Positions 53,274-61,976 of a stretch of 64,000 bases of DNA are shown here, piece by piece. A model generated the notes under the pieces. The model searched no databases and was not told where the DNA came from. It worked only from the letters and a program-made list of their open reading frames with translations. The first letter of the stretch is position 1. The number at the start of each line of letters is the position of its first letter. Origin of the DNA: Actinocrispum wychmicini (GTDB taxonomy: Bacteria; Actinomycetota; Actinomycetes; Mycobacteriales; Pseudonocardiaceae); assembly GCF_004345645.1 (NCBI RefSeq), contig NZ_SLWS01000009.1, positions 124,001-188,000 on the forward strand. The letters run 5' to 3'. Position numbers and translations under genes: made by a program.

Positions 53274-53897
53274 CTACCTGGGCCGCACAAAGCCGAGGTC
53301 GTACGCGGCGACGGCAGCCTGTACCCGGTTGCGGACTCCCAGTTTGCCCAGTAACGCGGCCACGTGGTCCTTCACCGTGGCGGGGCTCAGTCCGAGCACG
53401 CCGGCTATCTCCACATTAGACAGTCCACTTGCGACGTGAGTGAGCACGTCGATCTCGCGCGGGGTGAGGCCGGGTGGGCGCGCGGCGCGGCGGTCGATCA
53501 GCAGCCTTGTGACGCCGGGGTCGATCATCGCGTCGCCGCGGGCCACTGCCCGGACCGCGTCGATGATCCGGGTGGGTGGGGCGTCCTTCAGGAGGAATCC
53601 TTCGGCGCCGGCTCGCAGCGCGGCGAACACGTGGTCGTCCTGGCCGAAGGTGGTCAGCACGATGACTTTGGTCGCGGGAGCCGCCGCGGTGATGTGGGCG
53701 GTTGCCGCGAGGCCGTCGGTTCCGGGCATCCGGATGTCCACAATGGCCACTGTGGGCCGCAGCGCCAGGACCGCTTCCACCGCCGCACGGCCGTCCGCTG
53801 CCTGACCGGCCACTTCGATGTCCGGTTCGGCGTCCAGGATCGCGGAGATGCCGACGCGGACAACCGGTTCGTCGTCGGCGACGAGCACCGTGATCAC
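53274..53897 (-). CDS. NarL/LuxR-type response regulator
   Basis: A 207-residue regulator. The receiver domain (residues 1-120) has the acidic pair ADDEP, phospho-acceptor Asp in VDIRMPGTDG and Lys in LLKDAPP. The LuxR helix-turn-helix is at the C-terminus (GLTPREIDVLTHVASGLSN, LSPATVKDHVAALLGKL). The GTG at 53895-53897 overlaps the kinase stop (GTGA), the usual coupling; an ATG 21 bases upstream is less likely. It would be phosphorylated by the adjacent kinase. Targets are unknown, but the pair sits inside the peptide island next to a D-aminoacylase gene. Confidence 0.88.
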   Translation of the reverse strand: MITVLVADDEPVVRVGISAILDAEPDIEVAGQAADGRAAVEAVLALRPTVAIVDIRMPGTDGLAATAHITAAAPATKVIVLTTFGQDDHVFAALRAGAEGFLLKDAPPTRIIDAVRAVARGDAMIDPGVTRLLIDRRAARPPGLTPREIDVLTHVASGLSNVEIAGVLGLSPATVKDHVAALLGKLGVRNRVQAAVAAYDLGFVRPR

Positions 53898-55873
53898 CGG
53901 GCGGGGTCGGGCAGCCATACCCGTATCGTGCCATCCCGGTCGTCGGTGACCCGGCCGCCGATGGCGTCCACCATGCCACGCAACCGCCGGTCGGGGCGCG
54001 TCGGCGCTGAGACGGCCAGTTCGATGCCGGAACCCAGGTGCGCCACGGTGATCACCGATCCGTCCGTCACCAGCGTCTCGGCCGCCTGGTACGCCGACAC
54101 TTCGACGACGGACGACACCGCGCGGGGCTCGCCAATCTGGCGATGGGCCGCCTGGCGACGCCGCGCCAGCACCGGGATCCCGGCCAGTGTCGGCGGGATG
54201 TCGTCGGACGCCGGATCGTCCCGCAGGTCCATCAGCAGCCGCCGGAGCGCGACCAGCCCGGCACGTGCCCTGACCCGCGCCAATGCGAGCTTTCCCGCGT
54301 CGGCGGCCTGGACCACGGCCTCGGCGTGCCGCCGCGCGGACCGGTGGAGCCCAGCCGACACCCGTTGGTGCTCCGCGCGGGCCGCGTCGGCCGTACTGCG
54401 GTCCAAGGCCGCGCGTGAGCACGCTGCCGCCGCCTGTCGCCGTCGCCGAACGGCACCGACCCACAACCCGATCGCCCACACCGCGAACGTCGGGCCCGCC
54501 ACCATGACCGCCAACACCCCGGCCGCCCCAACCCGGTCACCGACAATCCCACGCCCACTCGCCAGCACGGCCCCACCGATGACCGCCACAGCCGCCGGAG
54601 CGTGCCAACCCGCCCGCGCCACCCCTGCCGTGTACACCAGCACCAACTCCACCCACCACAGCACCAGAAACGCGTCATTGGCCGGCGCCCAAGTCCACTC
54701 CAACGAGTCGAACCCCAGCCACAGAAGGAAAGCGACCAACGCGAGCGCCAGACTCCGGCCGGGCGCACGGCGCCGAGACACCAGCGACACCGCATGTAGG
54801 CCGAGCACAAGCAGCAAGGACGCGGCGGGCACGATCGAGGCGAACGAATCGGGCGCCTCGTCGGACATCAGGGAGAACCCGATGGACGTGGCCACCGCCA
54901 GCGCCGGAGCCACACCATCGAGCGGCACACCCCGATCTCGAGGTGGGGAAGGCCCGGACACGGGAAGGCAGGCGCGCACGGCCCAGCCGGAGCCTTCCGG
55001 CCCGGCGGTGAACGTGCCACCGACAGCGGCCACCGCCGCCCGCAGCCCGGCAAGCCCCCAACCGGAACCGAGCCTCAACCCGACCGACGAACCCGACCCA
55101 CCGCCGGAACCGCCACCCAGCTCGACCGGACAACCACCACCGTCCACCACCGTCGAACCGCCATCCACCTCGGCCCGACAACCACCACCGTCCACCACCG
55201 CCACCGTGACCTCGTCATGGTTACCGTCGATCCGGACCTGGATCCTGGCGCCGGAGGCGTACCGGGTGGCGTTCGTCAACGCCTCCCGAACCACCCGGTA
55301 CACCGTCGCCACAACCTCCGCCGGCGCGGTGCCGACCTCCCGCCGGTAGTCGACGCCTGGGAACTCCGACACCAGAAAGTCCACCTCGGCCAGGGTGTCA
55401 GGGAGTGGGCCGGCGGTGGTGAGACGGTCCAGTTCGGCGACGGCGATCCGGCCCGCGGTCAAGGCTTGCTGGGCGGCTTGAGCGGCCATTGTGGGGTCGG
55501 CGAGGTGGACCGCCGCGCCGGTCGACACCACGATCGAGGTCAGTCGGTGCGCCGCGACATCGTGTAGCTCGGCGGCGAGTCGGTTACGCGCCGTGTCAGC
55601 GGCCAGCTTCAGCACGGCCTGACGTGGGATCGCGGCTGATCGGATGGCCCGTCGACGTCTACGCCACCGACCGGCCGACCACACCAAGGCCACGGCACCC
55701 GCCGCCACCAATCCCCCACCGACGGCGGCACGGGCAGTCACGCCGTAAACGACGGCCATGCCGACACCGCCGAGCAGCGCCAGAGCGACCGCGATGAGGA
55801 CTGGACGCGCGGTGCAACGTAAAGCCGCGACGTAAACCGCGACGGCCGGAAGCAACGCCCATGCCCAAGTCAT
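53894..55873 (-). CDS. Tandem (duplicated) histidine kinase, second half degenerate
   Basis: A 659-residue sensor kinase. Part 1: three membrane helices (1-68), HisKA_3 phosphoacceptor ELHDVAAHRL (His104), N-box VVREALTNATRY (near residue 195), then a Gly-rich insertion with repeated VVDGGGC before the WGLAGLR glycine box. Part 2 (from ~320): five further membrane helices, a degenerate phosphoacceptor AGLHRSARRHAEAV, MDLRDDP and a worn-down ATPase domain ending IRVWLPDPAR. It looks like two kinases joined head to tail, the second probably inactive or a sensor. The ATG at 55871-55873 overlaps the D-aminoacylase stop (ATGA), linking it to that gene. Confidence 0.82.
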   Translation of the reverse strand: MTWAWALLPAVAVYVAALRCTARPVLIAVALALLGGVGMAVVYGVTARAAVGGGLVAAGAVALVWSAGRWRRRRRAIRSAAIPRQAVLKLAADTARNRLAAELHDVAAHRLTSIVVSTGAAVHLADPTMAAQAAQQALTAGRIAVAELDRLTTAGPLPDTLAEVDFLVSEFPGVDYRREVGTAPAEVVATVYRVVREALTNATRYASGARIQVRIDGNHDEVTVAVVDGGGCRAEVDGGSTVVDGGGCPVELGGGSGGGSGSSVGLRLGSGWGLAGLRAAVAAVGGTFTAGPEGSGWAVRACLPVSGPSPPRDRGVPLDGVAPALAVATSIGFSLMSDEAPDSFASIVPAASLLLVLGLHAVSLVSRRRAPGRSLALALVAFLLWLGFDSLEWTWAPANDAFLVLWWVELVLVYTAGVARAGWHAPAAVAVIGGAVLASGRGIVGDRVGAAGVLAVMVAGPTFAVWAIGLWVGAVRRRRQAAAACSRAALDRSTADAARAEHQRVSAGLHRSARRHAEAVVQAADAGKLALARVRARAGLVALRRLLMDLRDDPASDDIPPTLAGIPVLARRRQAAHRQIGEPRAVSSVVEVSAYQAAETLVTDGSVITVAHLGSGIELAVSAPTRPDRRLRGMVDAIGGRVTDDRDGTIRVWLPDPAR

Positions 55874-57357
55874 TCGCTTCGGATCGCGCGGCCCGCGTCG
55901 GCGTGCGGGTCGACGCGGCCCTGGTCGACGACGAACCGGCCGCCCACCATGAGGTACTGGACACCGGTTGACGTGGCCAGGGTTCGGTAGTCGCCGCGTT
56001 CGGCGATGGTGTCCGGGTCGAACACGACGATGTCCGCGTCCGTTCCGGGCTGGACACGACCCTTCGCGCGCATCGCGGGGACGGCTGCCTCCAAGAACTG
56101 CGCCGGCAGGAGGGTGCAGCGGCGGATCGCCTCGGGCAGGGACAGCACCCCGAGTTCACGGACGAGCCAGCCCATCGTGCGGGCGTAGCAGCCGGTGCTG
56201 CGGGGGTGGGTCATCGCCTGCTCCGGTGGCGGCCATTCGTCGGTCATCGAGCCGCCAGGCAGCAGAGCCGGGACGGAGTCGGACGCGATCGCGGTGTCCG
56301 GCAGCAGCACCGACCGCAGCAACACCGACCGGTCGGCTTCGACCTGTTCGTCCGCCCACCGCACGATCACCAGTCCGCCCGGGTCGGTGGCGCGGAGCTC
56401 GGTCAGGCGCCGCTCGTCCCGGATCCACTCCCCTGTGGCGATGTAGTACAGGCTGTCCGGCGTGATGCCCAGCCGGCCGAGCTTGCCCGGGTCAAGGAAC
56501 GCCGCGCCCACCACGGTCATCGCGGACGCGTAGGGATACACCTCGGTGGTCACCCGGTGGCCCTCGCGCTGGGCCTTCGCCACGGCGACCGCGATCTCGT
56601 CGATCATCCGGTTGGACGTGCTGTTGATGTGGCACAGGTGCATGTGCGCGCCGGTGCCGGCCGCCGCGTCGATCACCTCCATCGCGCCGTCCAGCGAACT
56701 GTCCGGTTCCTGGACGGACGCGAACCGCGCGTGCGTGAACGTCGGCACGCCAAGGTGGGCGGCGCGGGCCGCGAGCGCCCGGTACTCGCCCGCGCCGGTC
56801 CTGGGCGCGTACCCGACGAGCACGCCGATCCCGATCCCGCCCGCCGCGACCTCGGCCTCCACCGCGTCCAGGACCCGGTCGACATCCCGGTCAGCAGCCG
56901 GCAACGACCAGTTCGGCCGGTCCTGGTACTCGGTGAACGTCCGGAACGGCTCCCCGGCCGGGACGTCGTCGAACAGGCGCATCCTGGTCAGCAGCCACGA
57001 CGCCGAGAACCCGAAGTTGATCGGCCTGCCCGCCGCGGAAGCCCTGGCCAGAGTGCCCGCCACCGAGGCCGAACCCATTTCCAGGTCCAACGCGGTGGTG
57101 ACGCCGTCCAGGGCCTGCATCAGCAAGCCCGCCCTGGACTGCGCGTGGCTGTGCAGGTCGATGAACCCGGGCGCCAGCACCAGCCCTGTCGCGTCCACGG
57201 TCCGCGCGGCGGTGATCGGTCCCGGCCCGACCTCAGTGATCGTGCCGCCGGTGATACCGACGTCACGCACCGCGTCCAGTCCCGTCTCCGGGTCGATCAC
57301 CCGCGCCCCGGTGAACACCACGTCACAGGGCTCCCGACGGCGACGCTGTGCCGTCAT
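55870..57357 (-). CDS. D-aminoacylase-type amidohydrolase 2
   Basis: A 495-residue amidohydrolase. The HxH metal pair is intact (APGFIDLHSHAQS), followed by GVTTALDLEMG, the histidines of FTHARF and LCHINST, the conserved Asp in AIASDSVP and the C-terminal beta-domain sequence GTDADIVVFDPDTI. This fits N-acyl-D-amino-acid deacylase and D-glutamate/aspartate deacylase relatives, which release D-amino acids from N-acyl forms. The ATG at 57355-57357 has GGAGG 6 bases upstream. It is the first gene of an operon with the tandem kinase and response regulator. It differs from the first deacylase-like protein, which has lost a metal His. Confidence 0.85.
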   Translation of the reverse strand: MTAQRRRREPCDVVFTGARVIDPETGLDAVRDVGITGGTITEVGPGPITAARTVDATGLVLAPGFIDLHSHAQSRAGLLMQALDGVTTALDLEMGSASVAGTLARASAAGRPINFGFSASWLLTRMRLFDDVPAGEPFRTFTEYQDRPNWSLPAADRDVDRVLDAVEAEVAAGGIGIGVLVGYAPRTGAGEYRALAARAAHLGVPTFTHARFASVQEPDSSLDGAMEVIDAAAGTGAHMHLCHINSTSNRMIDEIAVAVAKAQREGHRVTTEVYPYASAMTVVGAAFLDPGKLGRLGITPDSLYYIATGEWIRDERRLTELRATDPGGLVIVRWADEQVEADRSVLLRSVLLPDTAIASDSVPALLPGGSMTDEWPPPEQAMTHPRSTGCYARTMGWLVRELGVLSLPEAIRRCTLLPAQFLEAAVPAMRAKGRVQPGTDADIVVFDPDTIAERGDYRTLATSTGVQYLMVGGRFVVDQGRVDPHADAGRAIRSE

Positions 57358-57411
57358 TGCGACCTCCGTTTCACGTCCGGTCGACAGTCCCCTACTGGCC
57401 GGCCGCAGGCA

Positions 57412-57427
57412 TGTGACGTTTGCCGGA
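57412..57427. promoter_or_regulatory. Weak copy of the TCCGACA-N2-TGTCGGA operator
   Basis: 12 of 16 bases match the palindrome at 51006-51021, with the right half better (TTTGCCGGA). It lies between the divergent D-aminoacylase 2 and S9A peptidase genes, 55 bases from the former start. The match may be chance. Confidence 0.3.
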
Positions 57428-57511
57428 GATCCCCGCGGCCGTTCTCGACGCCTGTCGATGCCGTCGGGCGACTCTAGGTGGTTACGGTCGGTCAACGTCC
57501 AGGAGGTGCTC

Positions 57512-59578
57512 ATGGTCCCGCCGTATCCGCCCACCCGTACGGTCGACGCGTACGAGGACATCGCCGGTGTGCGGCTGCCGGACCCGTACCGGTGGTTGGA
57601 GGAGGAGACCGACGAGGTCACGCACTGGCAACGTCAGCAGGCGCGACTGGCCGAAGATCACGTCAAGGAATGGCCGCACTACGACACTTTGCGGGAACTT
57701 GTTCACCGGTATTCAGTAGACCGTTTCCCCAACATGCCCCGCTACGCGGGCGGCCGGTGGTTTCGCGCCGACACCCCCGTCAAGGGGCGCGCGCCCCGGG
57801 TCGTCGTCGCCGACGAGCCGTTCGGCGCGGGCGAGGTCGTGGTGGATCTCGCCGACCTGCATACAGTCGACACCTACCTGTCGTGGCAGTCGCCCGCCCC
57901 GGACGGCCGGACCCTGGCGATCGGGATCTGCACCGACGGCAGCGAACAGAACACCATCCGGCTGATCGATGTAGACAGTCGACAACACCACGACCACGTG
58001 CCCGAACAGGTGTTGTACGACTCCTGGACCGGTGGCGTCGCATGGCTGCCGGACTCCAGCGGGTTCTACTTCTACGCGCTCACCGGCCCGGTCCGCGAAC
58101 TGGACCTGGCGGTGTTCCGGCACGACCTGGACAAGGAGCCGCCGACCGCGCCCGAGCCGATCCCGGTGCCGGCGGGCGGGCCGGACTACACGGCGATCCA
58201 GGTATCCCGGGACGGCCGGTGGATCGTGGCGGTACACGGCCTGGCCACACCGTCCCCGGTCGCGGTGTTGGACACGCACGATCCGGCGCCGGAGTGGCGT
58301 CCGTTCGTCACCGACGTGTCCGGCACCGTCGCGGGCCACGTGTTCGGCGACACCTACATCGCACTGACCGATGTGGACGCTCCGCGTGGCCGAATAGTGG
58401 CTATTCCCTTGGATTCCGCCGACGCGAACGACACCTCGGCGTGGGTCGACCTCGTGGCCGCGTCGGACGCGGTGCTTCGGTCGATCACGGCCATCGGCGA
58501 CGTGCTGTACGTGACCGAGTTCGTCGACACGTACGCGAAGGTCAGGATCGTGGACCGGACCGGCGCGGACCTGGGTACGGTGGCGTTGCCCGGGTCGGGC
58601 GCGCTGTACGAGCTGCCTTTCGCGTTGATGAGTGTGCTGTCTCCGCCGCACCCGGACGAGTTCCTGTTCGGCTTCTCCACCCTGGCGTCGTCGTGGGCGA
58701 TCTACCGGCATCGGTTGGCCGACAACGAAGTCGAGCTGCTGCGCCCGGCCGAGGTCACAGTCCCAGGCGCGATCGTGGAGGACTACTTCGCCACCTCACC
58801 GGACGGGACGGCCATTCCATACCATATCCTTCGTCTTAAGTCTACCGTATACAGTATGCCACATCCGACGCTTCTCTACGCCTACGGCGGCTTCAACGTG
58901 CCCTGGCTGCCGATGTTCCCCGGCGCGATGGCGTCCTTCGCGGCCGCCGGCGGGCTTTTCGTGCACGCGCATCTGCGGGGCGGCGCTGAGTACGGCAAGG
59001 ACTGGTGGGACGCGGGCCGGATGGCCAACAAGGAGAACTGCTACGCCGACCTGTATGCAGTCGCCGAAGACCTGATCACCCGTGGGGTGACCACCACGGA
59101 CCTGCTTGGTGTCACCGGCGGCTCCAACGGCGGCCTGATGGCCGGCGTCGCGATCACCCAGCGGCCCGACCTCTGGCGGGTCGGCGTGCCGCGCGTGCCG
59201 TTCCTCGACGTGCTCGGCGCGCTGCGCGACCCGTACGGCGAAGGCGTCGTGACGATGGAGTTCGGCGACCCCACCGACGCGGACGAGGTACGGCGGCTGT
59301 CCCGGTTCTCGCCGTACCACCTCGTCCGCGACGGCACCGAATACCCAGCGGTGTACGTCGATGCGGGCGCGACCGACCCGAGGTGCCCACCGTGGCACGC
59401 CCGCAAGTGGGCCGCACGGATGCAGGCGGCGCAGGCGGGCGACGCGCCGGTCCTGATCAGGATCTGGGACGACGTCGGGCACGGCTGGGCGACCCCGGCG
59501 CTGACCATGGTCACCGAGTACACCGAGTGGCTCGCGTTCGTCATGCTGCACCTCGGCCTCATTCCTAGCGCAGGTTGA
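57512..59578 (+). CDS. Prolyl oligopeptidase (S9A)
   Basis: A 688-residue cytoplasmic prolyl oligopeptidase. The N-terminal family signature (PYRWLEEETDEVTHW) is followed by the seven-bladed propeller and the catalytic domain with GGSNGG (Ser538), Asp in DAGATDPRCPP and His in DDVGHGWA. These enzymes cleave short peptides after proline. The ATG at 57512 follows AGGAGGTG. An AT-rich pocket with rare codons occurs near 58816-58862. It is divergent from D-aminoacylase 2, and its stop overlaps PucR3 by 14 bases. It complements the S9B, S15 and S33 enzymes in cutting Pro-containing peptides. Confidence 0.93.
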   Translation: MVPPYPPTRTVDAYEDIAGVRLPDPYRWLEEETDEVTHWQRQQARLAEDHVKEWPHYDTLRELVHRYSVDRFPNMPRYAGGRWFRADTPVKGRAPRVVVADEPFGAGEVVVDLADLHTVDTYLSWQSPAPDGRTLAIGICTDGSEQNTIRLIDVDSRQHHDHVPEQVLYDSWTGGVAWLPDSSGFYFYALTGPVRELDLAVFRHDLDKEPPTAPEPIPVPAGGPDYTAIQVSRDGRWIVAVHGLATPSPVAVLDTHDPAPEWRPFVTDVSGTVAGHVFGDTYIALTDVDAPRGRIVAIPLDSADANDTSAWVDLVAASDAVLRSITAIGDVLYVTEFVDTYAKVRIVDRTGADLGTVALPGSGALYELPFALMSVLSPPHPDEFLFGFSTLASSWAIYRHRLADNEVELLRPAEVTVPGAIVEDYFATSPDGTAIPYHILRLKSTVYSMPHPTLLYAYGGFNVPWLPMFPGAMASFAAAGGLFVHAHLRGGAEYGKDWWDAGRMANKENCYADLYAVAEDLITRGVTTTDLLGVTGGSNGGLMAGVAITQRPDLWRVGVPRVPFLDVLGALRDPYGEGVVTMEFGDPTDADEVRRLSRFSPYHLVRDGTEYPAVYVDAGATDPRCPPWHARKWAARMQAAQAGDAPVLIRIWDDVGHGWATPALTMVTEYTEWLAFVMLHLGLIPSAG

Positions 59579-60782
59579 CCAGCCGCGCGACCTTGAGGCC
59601 CAGGTGCAGCACCAACCGGTCGTCGCCGTTGGCCAGGTCGATCTCGGCGACGGTCTCGATCCGCCGCAGCCGGTAGTACAGGCTCGCGCGGTGCAGGCAC
59701 AGCTGCGCGGCGGTCTGCTTGACGTCGCCCGCGTTGTCCAGGAACGCCTCCAGCGTCGCCACCAGGGCGTCGTTGCCGTCGTTCGACAGGGCGAGCAGGC
59801 GGCGTAACCCGGGATGCAGGCCCTGCTCCAGGCTCTGCGGCGGCAAATCCGCGAGCAGGCCGTACACACCCAGTTCGGAGCTGCAGACCACGGAGCCGAG
59901 AACGCGGGTGACCCGCGCGACGGCGGCGGCCTTGCACGCCTCGCGGTACGAGTCGTGGACGTCCGCGAGCACCCCACGCGGCTCGCCGATGCCGACCTGG
60001 CACTCCGTGGGGATGTACCCGCCTTCCGCGAGCACCCGCCGGTGGATAGCGCTGCCGAGGGTGATCAGGTCACGGACGGCGGACCGGCCCGGGTCGGCCA
60101 CCACCAGCAGCCCGTGGTCGGGCCGTTGCAACTGGATCGCCTGCCGCGCGGGCAGCCTGCGCCGCCCATGGTCGAGCCCGACCGCGACCGCGAGTCTGTC
60201 CTTGTCCCCCACCGGCCGCTCATCGTGCGGCTCGACGGTCACCACCAGCGCGATCGCCGGTCCGGCGACGATCAAATCCTCCTCGACCAGCCGCGCCGCC
60301 GCGTCCACCCGTAACGCCTCGTCACCGGCCAGCAGGTCACGGACCAGCTCGCGCTCCCGGCCGCGAGCCAACTCACCGAGCAGGTACTCGCGCTGCAGGA
60401 TCACCGCCGCGCTGGTCGCCGCCTGCCGCACAGTCTCGGCGTGCTCACTGGTGACCGGGCCGTCCGACAGCATCAGCCACAGGAACCCGAGCAACGCGTC
60501 CTCGTGCCGGATCGGCATCACCACCCGGCTGACGGACATCCCCAGCTCGGGCTGGGCGGGGAGGGTGAACAGGTCCCGGGACTCGCGGATCCCCAGTCCG
60601 TAGATGTAGTCCACGACCTCGCGCGGCACGGACCGGCGCATGATCGAGCCGATCCGGACGTCGTCGACGTCGCCGGAGTGCGCGTTGTACGCGAGCAGCC
60701 GGATGGCCGGGTCGTCGATGGCGACCGACCGGTTCAGCCTGCTCCCCAGGCTGTCGACGAGCCGCTGCAGTTCAGAGGCCAT
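59565..60782 (-). CDS. PucR/CdaR-type regulator 3
   Basis: A 405-residue regulator closely paralogous to PucR2: the same opening MASELQRLVDSLGSRLNRSVAIDD, the same sensing segment (VSRVVMPIRHEDALLGFLW) and C-terminal helix-turn-helix (VKQTAAQLCLHRASLYYRLRRIE). The ATG at 60780-60782 lies 22 bases after the dipeptidase stop, so the two genes form an operon. Its 3' end overlaps the prolyl oligopeptidase gene. It likely controls the dipeptidase or neighbouring peptidase genes in response to an amino acid or peptide. Confidence 0.83.
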   Translation of the reverse strand: MASELQRLVDSLGSRLNRSVAIDDPAIRLLAYNAHSGDVDDVRIGSIMRRSVPREVVDYIYGLGIRESRDLFTLPAQPELGMSVSRVVMPIRHEDALLGFLWLMLSDGPVTSEHAETVRQAATSAAVILQREYLLGELARGRERELVRDLLAGDEALRVDAAARLVEEDLIVAGPAIALVVTVEPHDERPVGDKDRLAVAVGLDHGRRRLPARQAIQLQRPDHGLLVVADPGRSAVRDLITLGSAIHRRVLAEGGYIPTECQVGIGEPRGVLADVHDSYREACKAAAVARVTRVLGSVVCSSELGVYGLLADLPPQSLEQGLHPGLRRLLALSNDGNDALVATLEAFLDNAGDVKQTAAQLCLHRASLYYRLRRIETVAEIDLANGDDRLVLHLGLKVARLVNLR

Positions 60783-60804
60783 GGACCCGACAGTAGACCG
60801 ATGG

Positions 60805-61845
60805 TTACGCGGGTCCGAAGTGGTCGCGGAACAGTCGAAGCACGTTCCCGCCGAGAACCGCGCGGATGTCGTCCTCGGCCCACCCTCTGGCCACGAGCCG
60901 TTCCGTGACCAGCGGCAGGCCCGCGGGCCCCTCAAGGCCCTCCAGATACGTCAGGGACGTTCCGAGCAACCGGACCGGGGCGTGTTCGCACCAGGCCGGC
61001 TGGGTCTCGGCGAGGACCTGCTTGACGAAGTCGGGGCCCAGGCCGACGGCCCGGACGCCGGCCAGCGCGACGATGTGCTCGATGTGGTCGACCACGTGGT
61101 CGAGCGTGGCTCCGTCGGCCGCGAGGAAGGGGGCGAAGAAGTTCACACAGACCACGCCGCCGGTGCCGGCGATGCCCAGGATGTGCTCGTCCGTCAGGTT
61201 GCGGTGGTGGTCCCGGAGGGCCCGGGCGGACGAGTGGGTGGCGATCAGCGGGCGGGTGGCGATGTTGAGCACGTGCGACACCCCGGCGGCCCCGAGGTGG
61301 CTCACGTCGAAGAGGACACCGAGCTCTTCGAGCAGCGCGACCGCCTCCACCCCCACGGACGTGAGGGAGCTGCCTGTCGCGTCCTCGCCGCTGCCGTCGG
61401 CGAGCGCGGTACGCCCGAAATGCGCGATGGATACAATACGCACGCCGAGTGTATGCAATATCCGGAACAGCTCGATGTCCTCCCCCACGCCGGGCGCGCT
61501 CTCCAGCGCCAACACGAGGGCGATCCGGCCGACGGACAGGGCCTCGTCGATGTCCGTGGCGGTCAGGCAGAGGGTCACGTCGTCGGCGTTGTCCGCGGTG
61601 ATCTGCCGGGCGCATTCGATCATGCGGATGGTCTGCCGAAGGGCGCCTTCGGGCTGGAACGTCTCGTCGATGAACACCGGCAGCACCTGGAGGGTCACCC
61701 CGCCGGCCCGCAGTTGCGGCAGCCACTCCCGGCGGAAGTAGTCGCTCCACTCGGTCGTGGGACGCGCCACAACGGCGCACAACAGGTCATTGTGGGCATC
61801 CGCCACGACCGCGGTACTGTGCAGGTCCCGCCAGCTCATCGACAT
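60805..61845 (-). CDS. Membrane (renal-type) dipeptidase, M19
   Basis: A ~346-residue zinc dipeptidase of the amidohydrolase fold. The metal motif VVADAHNDL is near residue 15; LVLALESAPG has the bridging Glu; SHLGAAGVSHVL and ATHSSARAL carry the later histidines, and VGLGPDF the active-site region. M19 enzymes cleave dipeptides, often with a D-residue at the C-terminal side, and some are L-Ala-D-Glu-type or diaminopropionate peptide dipeptidases. The start is among several Met codons (61845 chosen; 61839 possible). It heads an operon with PucR3. It would perform the last step after the oligopeptidases. A few very rare codons (ATA, GTA) cluster near 61435-61460. Confidence 0.88.
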   Translation of the reverse strand: MSMSWRDLHSTAVVADAHNDLLCAVVARPTTEWSDYFRREWLPQLRAGGVTLQVLPVFIDETFQPEGALRQTIRMIECARQITADNADDVTLCLTATDIDEALSVGRIALVLALESAPGVGEDIELFRILHTLGVRIVSIAHFGRTALADGSGEDATGSSLTSVGVEAVALLEELGVLFDVSHLGAAGVSHVLNIATRPLIATHSSARALRDHHRNLTDEHILGIAGTGGVVCVNFFAPFLAADGATLDHVVDHIEHIVALAGVRAVGLGPDFVKQVLAETQPAWCEHAPVRLLGTSLTYLEGLEGPAGLPLVTERLVARGWAEDDIRAVLGGNVLRLFRDHFGPA

Positions 61846-61976
61846 GCCCGCCATCATCCCGTGGCGGACGGGCGACCCACCTTGGCGGAACCGACAAACA
61901 AACCCCGCGACCATGGGTTCGATCGGCCAAACGCCCGCTGGGCCGGACGGCGTAACGGCCGGGTGATAATCCGGGC

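Noticed and set aside
60790..60830. Possible operator TCCGAAGTGGTCGCGGA upstream of PucR3
   Set aside because: Spacing and both halves differ from the TCCGACA-N2-TGTCGGA palindrome, and it lies in the dipeptidase coding end.
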